A program made the translations under genes and the position numbers. From Thermoleophilia bacterium (GTDB lineage: Bacteria > Actinomycetota > Thermoleophilia > Gaiellales > Gaiellaceae): a DNA stretch of 11,395 nt. The notes beneath the pieces were generated by a model. It was not told where the DNA came from, searched no databases, and worked only from the letters and a program-made list of their open reading frames with translations. Below, piece after piece: positions 8,136-11,395 of this stretch. Position 1 is the stretch's first letter; each line of letters opens with the position of its first letter. The DNA lies in contig JACVRM010000062.1 in the NCBI GenBank assembly GCA_014534415.1, positions 1 to 11,395 of the forward strand, in the 5' to 3' direction.

Positions 8136-8166
8136 GTCGCGCGCCGGCTACGGTCGGCCGCGCGAC
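8136..8166. terminator. Possible hairpin between convergent mmsA and ABC ATPase genes
   Basis: GTCGCGCG (8136-8143) and CGCGCGAC (8159-8166) form a perfect 8-base-pair stem with a 15-base loop. It spans the ATPase stop codon and lies just past mmsA. There is no T-run on either side, so a classical intrinsic terminator is unproven. Confidence 0.3.
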
Positions 8167-9368
8167 GGCGATTCGTAGATCGCGGACCCCGTCTCCGGGT
8201 CGAAGAAATGCAGCCGTTGCGGATGAACGGTCAACTCGACGCGGTCGCCTTCCCGGGCCGGGCTCTCGCGGTCGACCCTGGCCACCCAGAGACCGCCCTT
8301 TTCCTGCACGGCCGCTTGCGTCGCCGCGACGGCATCCTCGCCGACCGCGGCCTGGACGTCGGCTCCGCGGACAGGCCGGCCGCCGGCACCGAAGTGGAGG
8401 AAGACCTCCGAGCCCATGTCTTCCCGTATGTCGACGACCGCCTCGATGCGCTGCGCCGACGAGGCGTCGCCCACCACGCTCGCGTCCTCCATGTCCTCAG
8501 GGCGGATGCCGAGGATCAGGGGTCTGTCCACGAAATCGTGGAGCGCCGGTCGCCGGCCAAGCACCTCGTCGGCGAGGGTGAGCTCGTGCGCGCCGAAGCG
8601 AACCGCGAGCCCGCCGTTGCGCCGCGCGACGTCCGCGCCGACCAAGTTCATGGCGGGCGAGCCGATGAACTCCGCGACGAAGACGTTCACGGGCGCGTCG
8701 TAGAGCGCCTGCGGCGTTGCGAGCTGCTGAAGGAACCCGTCTCGCATCACGGCGACCCGGTCGCCCAGGGTCATCGCCTCCGTCTGGTCGTGGGTGACGT
8801 AGATCGTGGTGACCTCGAGGTCGCGCTGCAGGCGGGCGATCTCCGCCCGCATCTCGACGCGCAGCTTGGCGTCGAGGTTCGAGAGCGGCTCGTCCATGAG
8901 GAATGCCTGCGGCTCGCGGACGATCGCGCGCCCCATCGCCACGCGCTGGCGCTGTCCGCCCGAAAGCGTCCGTGGGCGCTTGTCGAGCACACCGGCGAGC
9001 CCCAGCACGTCGGCGGCGTCCGCGACGCGCCGGCGGATCACGCGCTTCTCGACCCTGCGCAGCTTTAGCGCGAACGCCATGTTCCGGTACGCCGACATGT
9101 GCGGATAGAGCGCGTAGTTCTGGAAGATCATCGCGATGTCGCGGTTCTTCGGCGGCATGTCGTTGACCACCCGCCCGCCGATCTGCACCTCGCCTTCGGT
9201 CACCTGCTCCAGCCCCGCGATCATCCGTAGCGCGGTCGTCTTGCCGCACCCCGATGGACCGACGAAGACGACGAACTCGCCGTCGGCGATCTCCATGTCG
9301 AGTTTCGTGACGGCGCGCGTGCCGTCGGGGTAGACCTTCGTCAGCTCCTTCAGGCGAATGTCGGCCAC
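8148..9368 (-). CDS. CUT1-type ABC importer ATPase (MalK/UgpC-like)
   Basis: The ATP-hydrolysing subunit of a carbohydrate-type (CUT1) importer, working as a dimer under two permeases. The 406 residues show Walker A GPSGCGKTT (37-45), Q-loop Q83 in FQNYALYPHM, signature LSGGQRQRV (135-143), Walker B FLMDE (156-160), the D-loop SNLD, and H-loop H193 in YVTHD. A C-terminal TOBE/regulatory domain (about 235-406) includes GIRPEDMEDAS. UgpC is the usual database name for this type but does not prove a glycerol-3-phosphate substrate. GTG 9368 is chosen over the longer open frame because GGGAGGT precedes it by five bases and homology begins at once (ADIRLKELTKVYPDG). The gene is divergent from its permeases across 56 bases, which is less common than a single operon. 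Confidence 0.93.
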   Translation of the reverse strand: MADIRLKELTKVYPDGTRAVTKLDMEIADGEFVVFVGPSGCGKTTALRMIAGLEQVTEGEVQIGGRVVNDMPPKNRDIAMIFQNYALYPHMSAYRNMAFALKLRRVEKRVIRRRVADAADVLGLAGVLDKRPRTLSGGQRQRVAMGRAIVREPQAFLMDEPLSNLDAKLRVEMRAEIARLQRDLEVTTIYVTHDQTEAMTLGDRVAVMRDGFLQQLATPQALYDAPVNVFVAEFIGSPAMNLVGADVARRNGGLAVRFGAHELTLADEVLGRRPALHDFVDRPLILGIRPEDMEDASVVGDASSAQRIEAVVDIREDMGSEVFLHFGAGGRPVRGADVQAAVGEDAVAATQAAVQEKGGLWVARVDRESPAREGDRVELTVHPQRLHFFDPETGSAIYESPSRGRP

Positions 9369-9424
9369 CGGCGACCTCCCGAATCGCGTGGCGAGGAGTT
9401 TCGCAGATGGCTTAGGATCGCGCG
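9369..9424. promoter_or_regulatory. Divergent promoter region between ABC ATPase and permeases
   Basis: Fifty-six bases hold the start signals of both transporter halves. For the leftward ATPase there is GGGAGGT at 9374-9380 (minus strand). For the rightward permease TAGGAT at 9413-9418 is followed by six bases and the GTG start, which suggests a leaderless message. No clear inverted repeat for a LacI- or GntR-type regulator was seen. Confidence 0.5.
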
Positions 9425-10438
9425 GTGTCCGTAGCCGCCGAGGCGGGCCGGGTGCGCCGACGCCGGGATTTCCTCGAGGAGCGCCGGTTCCTTGCGCCGG
9501 TCCTGATCGGCCCGGCAATCATCTTCATCACGGCACTGGTGGGCGGTCCCCTCCTGCTCGCGGTCTACCTGAGTCTGACCGACGCTACCGCCGGATCCCT
9601 GACCGGCGAATGGGTCGGCGTCTCCAACTACGTCGACGCCTGGGACAGCCCGATCTTTCGACGGGCACTTCGCAACACCCTCATCTTCACGGCCATCTCG
9701 CAGGTCGTCGTGCTCGTGTCTGCGGGTCTGCTCGCGCACGCGCTGATCCGCAAGTTCCGCGGCAAGTGGATCTTCCGCTTCTTGATCCTGCTGCCGTGGG
9801 CGACGCCGATCGCGCTCGGCACGATCGGCTTCCTGTGGATCTTCGATTCGCTGTTCGGCGTCTTCAACTGGATCCTCGTCCACGACGTGCTGCCCGGCGG
9901 TCAGGCCTTCTACCCGTACAAGGCGGTGAACTGGCTGCTCGCGCGTCCGGCGCTACCGGGCTGGCTCGAGATCGCGCCGATCGACCCCTTCAACCCGCCT
10001 CAGTGGCTCGGCCAGCCGACGCTGGCGATGGCGGCGATCATCGCCGTGCACTCGTGGCGAATCATCCCGTTCGCCACCGTCATCTTCCTCGCCGGCCTCT
10101 CGTCCATCCCCGCCGAGGTCGAGGACGCGGCCAAGGTGGACGGGGCGACCGGCCTCCGAAAGTTCTGGTACGTGACGCTCCCGCTCCAGCTGCCGATCGC
10201 GACCGTCGCACTGCTGTTCGGGATCGTCTTCACGGCGACGGACATGACCGTCGTCTTCATCCTCACGCACGGCGGGCCGTTCAACAGCACCCACATGCTG
10301 ACGACGTGGGCGTTCGACACCGGCATCACGTCGAGCGCGCTCGGCCAGGGCGCGGCGATCTCGCTCTACCTGCTGCCCGTCCTCGCGCTCGTGGCGATCC
10401 TGATGCTGCGCTTCGCGCGCCGTACGGAGGTCAGCTGA
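9425..10438 (+). CDS. CUT1 ABC importer permease, MalF/UgpA-like
   Basis: The first membrane subunit of the importer. The 337 residues contain six likely helices, at about 23-50, 80-107, 116-141, 200-225, 255-281 and 310-330. The EAA loop that docks on the ATPase is clear at about 230-253 (AEVEDAAKVDGATGLRK). The loop between helices 3 and 4 (about 150-199) is rich in Pro and Trp and seems some 25 residues longer than usual in this family. GTG 9425 has no Shine-Dalgarno sequence but lies just after a TAGGAT hexamer, so a leaderless start fits. Its stop overlaps the next permease start as TGATG, so the two should be coupled and made in equal amounts. Confidence 0.93.
   Translation: MSVAAEAGRVRRRRDFLEERRFLAPVLIGPAIIFITALVGGPLLLAVYLSLTDATAGSLTGEWVGVSNYVDAWDSPIFRRALRNTLIFTAISQVVVLVSAGLLAHALIRKFRGKWIFRFLILLPWATPIALGTIGFLWIFDSLFGVFNWILVHDVLPGGQAFYPYKAVNWLLARPALPGWLEIAPIDPFNPPQWLGQPTLAMAAIIAVHSWRIIPFATVIFLAGLSSIPAEVEDAAKVDGATGLRKFWYVTLPLQLPIATVALLFGIVFTATDMTVVFILTHGGPFNSTHMLTTWAFDTGITSSALGQGAAISLYLLPVLALVAILMLRFARRTEVS
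10426..10431 (+). promoter_or_regulatory. Ribosome binding site of the second permease gene
   Basis: GGAGGT inside the end of the first permease gene stands six bases before ATG 10438 and fixes the start of the second permease over the longer open frame reaching back to 9358. Confidence 0.85.
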
Positions 10439-11277
10439 TGCTCGCCAAGCTCCGCGAGCAGGGCCCGGCCTACCTCGTCGTCGGCCCGTTCGCGATCGTC
10501 CTCGCCTTCCCGTTCTACTGGATGCTGATGACCGCGCTGAAGACGGAGGGCGACCTCTACAACCCGGCGAACGTTCCGTTCAAGTGGAACCAGGATTCAC
10601 CGACGTTCGACAACGTCGAATTCCTCTTCCGCGAGACCGAGTACCTCCAGTGGCTGGAGAACACGGCGATCGTGGGCGCGCTCGTCGTGGCGATCACGCT
10701 CGCCCTCTCGCTCCCCGCGGGCTACGCGCTGGCGCGGCTGTCGGGCTCCTGGGGCCAGAGCGTGGGCGTGGCCATCTTCCTGACATACCTCGTGCCTCCG
10801 ACGCTGCTCTTCCTGCCGATGTCGCGCGTCATCACCGAGCTGGGGCTCCAGGACCGCCTCGCGTCGCTCGTGCTCGTCTATCCGTCCTTCACCGTGCCGT
10901 TCTCGACGTGGCTGCTCATGGGCTTCTTCAAGACGATTCCTGCGGAGCTCGAGGACGCGGCGCTCGTCGACGGCGCCTCGCGGCTGCGCGCGCTCGCCTC
11001 GGTGGTCTTCCCCATCTCGCTGCCGGGGATCCTGACCGTCGTGATCTTCACGTTCTCGCTGGTCGTCAACGAGTTCGTCTACGCGATCACGTTCATCAGC
11101 AGCTCGACGGAGCGCACCGTTTCGGCCGGCGTTCCGACCGAGCTGATCCGGGGCGACGTCTTCTACTGGGGGCCGCTCATGGCGGCAACGCTCATCCCCG
11201 CCATTCCGCTTGCGCTGCTCTACAACGTGTTCCTCGACCGCTTCATCGCCGGTTTCACCGGCGGGGCCTTTCGCTGA
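10438..11277 (+). CDS. CUT1 ABC importer permease, MalG/UgpE-like
   Basis: The second membrane subunit, pairing with the upstream permease to form the channel. The 279 residues match the MalG family in length. Helices fall at about 11-33, 76-100, 108-130, 142-164, 195-220 and 244-264. The EAA loop is at about 168-193 (PAELEDAALVDGASRLR followed by FPISLPG). The ATG shares one base with the previous stop and has its own strong ribosome binding site, so it is both coupled and independently initiated. A 52-base gap follows, then the next gene of the same strand. The short P-loop after helix 1 is typical. The substrate cannot be inferred from either permease. Confidence 0.93.
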   Translation: MLAKLREQGPAYLVVGPFAIVLAFPFYWMLMTALKTEGDLYNPANVPFKWNQDSPTFDNVEFLFRETEYLQWLENTAIVGALVVAITLALSLPAGYALARLSGSWGQSVGVAIFLTYLVPPTLLFLPMSRVITELGLQDRLASLVLVYPSFTVPFSTWLLMGFFKTIPAELEDAALVDGASRLRALASVVFPISLPGILTVVIFTFSLVVNEFVYAITFISSSTERTVSAGVPTELIRGDVFYWGPLMAATLIPAIPLALLYNVFLDRFIAGFTGGAFR

Positions 11278-11316
11278 GTCACGGAAAGTAGGAATATCTG
11301 CGTCGACACTGAGCTG

Positions 11317-11323
11317 AGGAGGT
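11317..11323 (+). promoter_or_regulatory. Ribosome binding site of the last, partial gene
   Basis: AGGAGGT stands six bases before GTG 11330. It is the strongest evidence that the last 66 bases begin a gene. Confidence 0.75.
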
Positions 11324-11329
11324 GACGCC

Positions 11330-11395
11330 GTGAAGGACACGCGGCCGCGGGTCGACATTTCAACGGTTGACGACGAGGTCACGCGACGCGAGTTA
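11330..11395 (+). CDS. Start of a gene, perhaps the ABC solute-binding protein (runs off the window)
   Basis: Only 22 codons are visible, from GTG 11330 to the window end. The peptide is polar and acidic-to-basic and ends in TRREL (18-22), matching the start of a twin-arginine export motif (S/T-R-R-x-F/L). A hydrophobic core would have to follow immediately beyond the window. Many actinobacterial sugar-binding lipoproteins carry Tat signals, and no binding-protein gene is present elsewhere in this importer cluster, so this is the natural candidate. With so few residues the identification is an inference; another exported protein or an unrelated gene remains possible. The sequence just upstream (11289-11300) is AT-richer than its surroundings and might hold a promoter giving the binding protein extra expression. 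Confidence 0.6.
   Translation, partial: MKDTRPRVDISTVDDEVTRREL

Overview
This is a GC-rich, densely coding 11.4 kb window with twelve recognisable genes, two of them cut by the window ends, and no gap longer than about 150 bases. The base composition, the frequent GTG and TTG starts, an aa3-type oxidase subunit II, and -10-like hexamers placed so close to start codons that leaderless transcripts are likely all suggest an actinobacterium. Two small conserved-looking proteins suggest the Thermoleophilia (Gaiellales/Solirubrobacterales), but that is an inference from memory and not proven here. No rRNA, tRNA, CRISPR array, insertion sequence or phage gene was seen.

Left part (1-4934). A 5'-complete fragment of cytochrome c oxidase subunit II runs leftwards out of the window (492 to 1). 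It is divergent from a 96-residue hypothetical protein (596-886, +). That gene converges on a leftward series: class III aminotransferase (4934-3582), three-domain multicopper oxidase (3585-2107), M23 metallopeptidase (2055-1453) and a zinc-ribbon protein (1313-900). The aminotransferase and oxidase overlap by four bases (GTGA) and are almost certainly translationally coupled. The peptidase follows after 51 bases. The zinc-ribbon gene is 139 bases further on and may or may not share the transcript.

Middle part (5081-8110). Two rightward genes with strong ribosome binding sites encode a VAO-type flavin oxidoreductase with a berberine-bridge C-terminus, and a CoA-acylating (methyl)malonate-semialdehyde dehydrogenase (MmsA). 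With the divergent omega-aminotransferase, MmsA suggests catabolism of a beta- or omega-amino acid through a semialdehyde to acetyl-CoA or propionyl-CoA. A route from inositol or another polyol is also possible for MmsA.

Right part (8148-11395). A CUT1 (MalK/UgpC-like) ABC importer has its ATPase on the minus strand, divergent from two permease genes that overlap at TGATG. A final partial gene begins with a possible twin-arginine signal and is probably the missing solute-binding lipoprotein. The substrate cannot be read from the sequence, but the importer next to MmsA suggests uptake plus catabolism of a carbon source.

Most of this is familiar metabolism. The oddest points are the coupled aminotransferase/multicopper oxidase pair, the leucine at the oxidase's T1 axial position, a Cys/His cluster in the aminotransferase, and a shared TAGGATCGCG promoter/start module. 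I see no convincing wholly new system.
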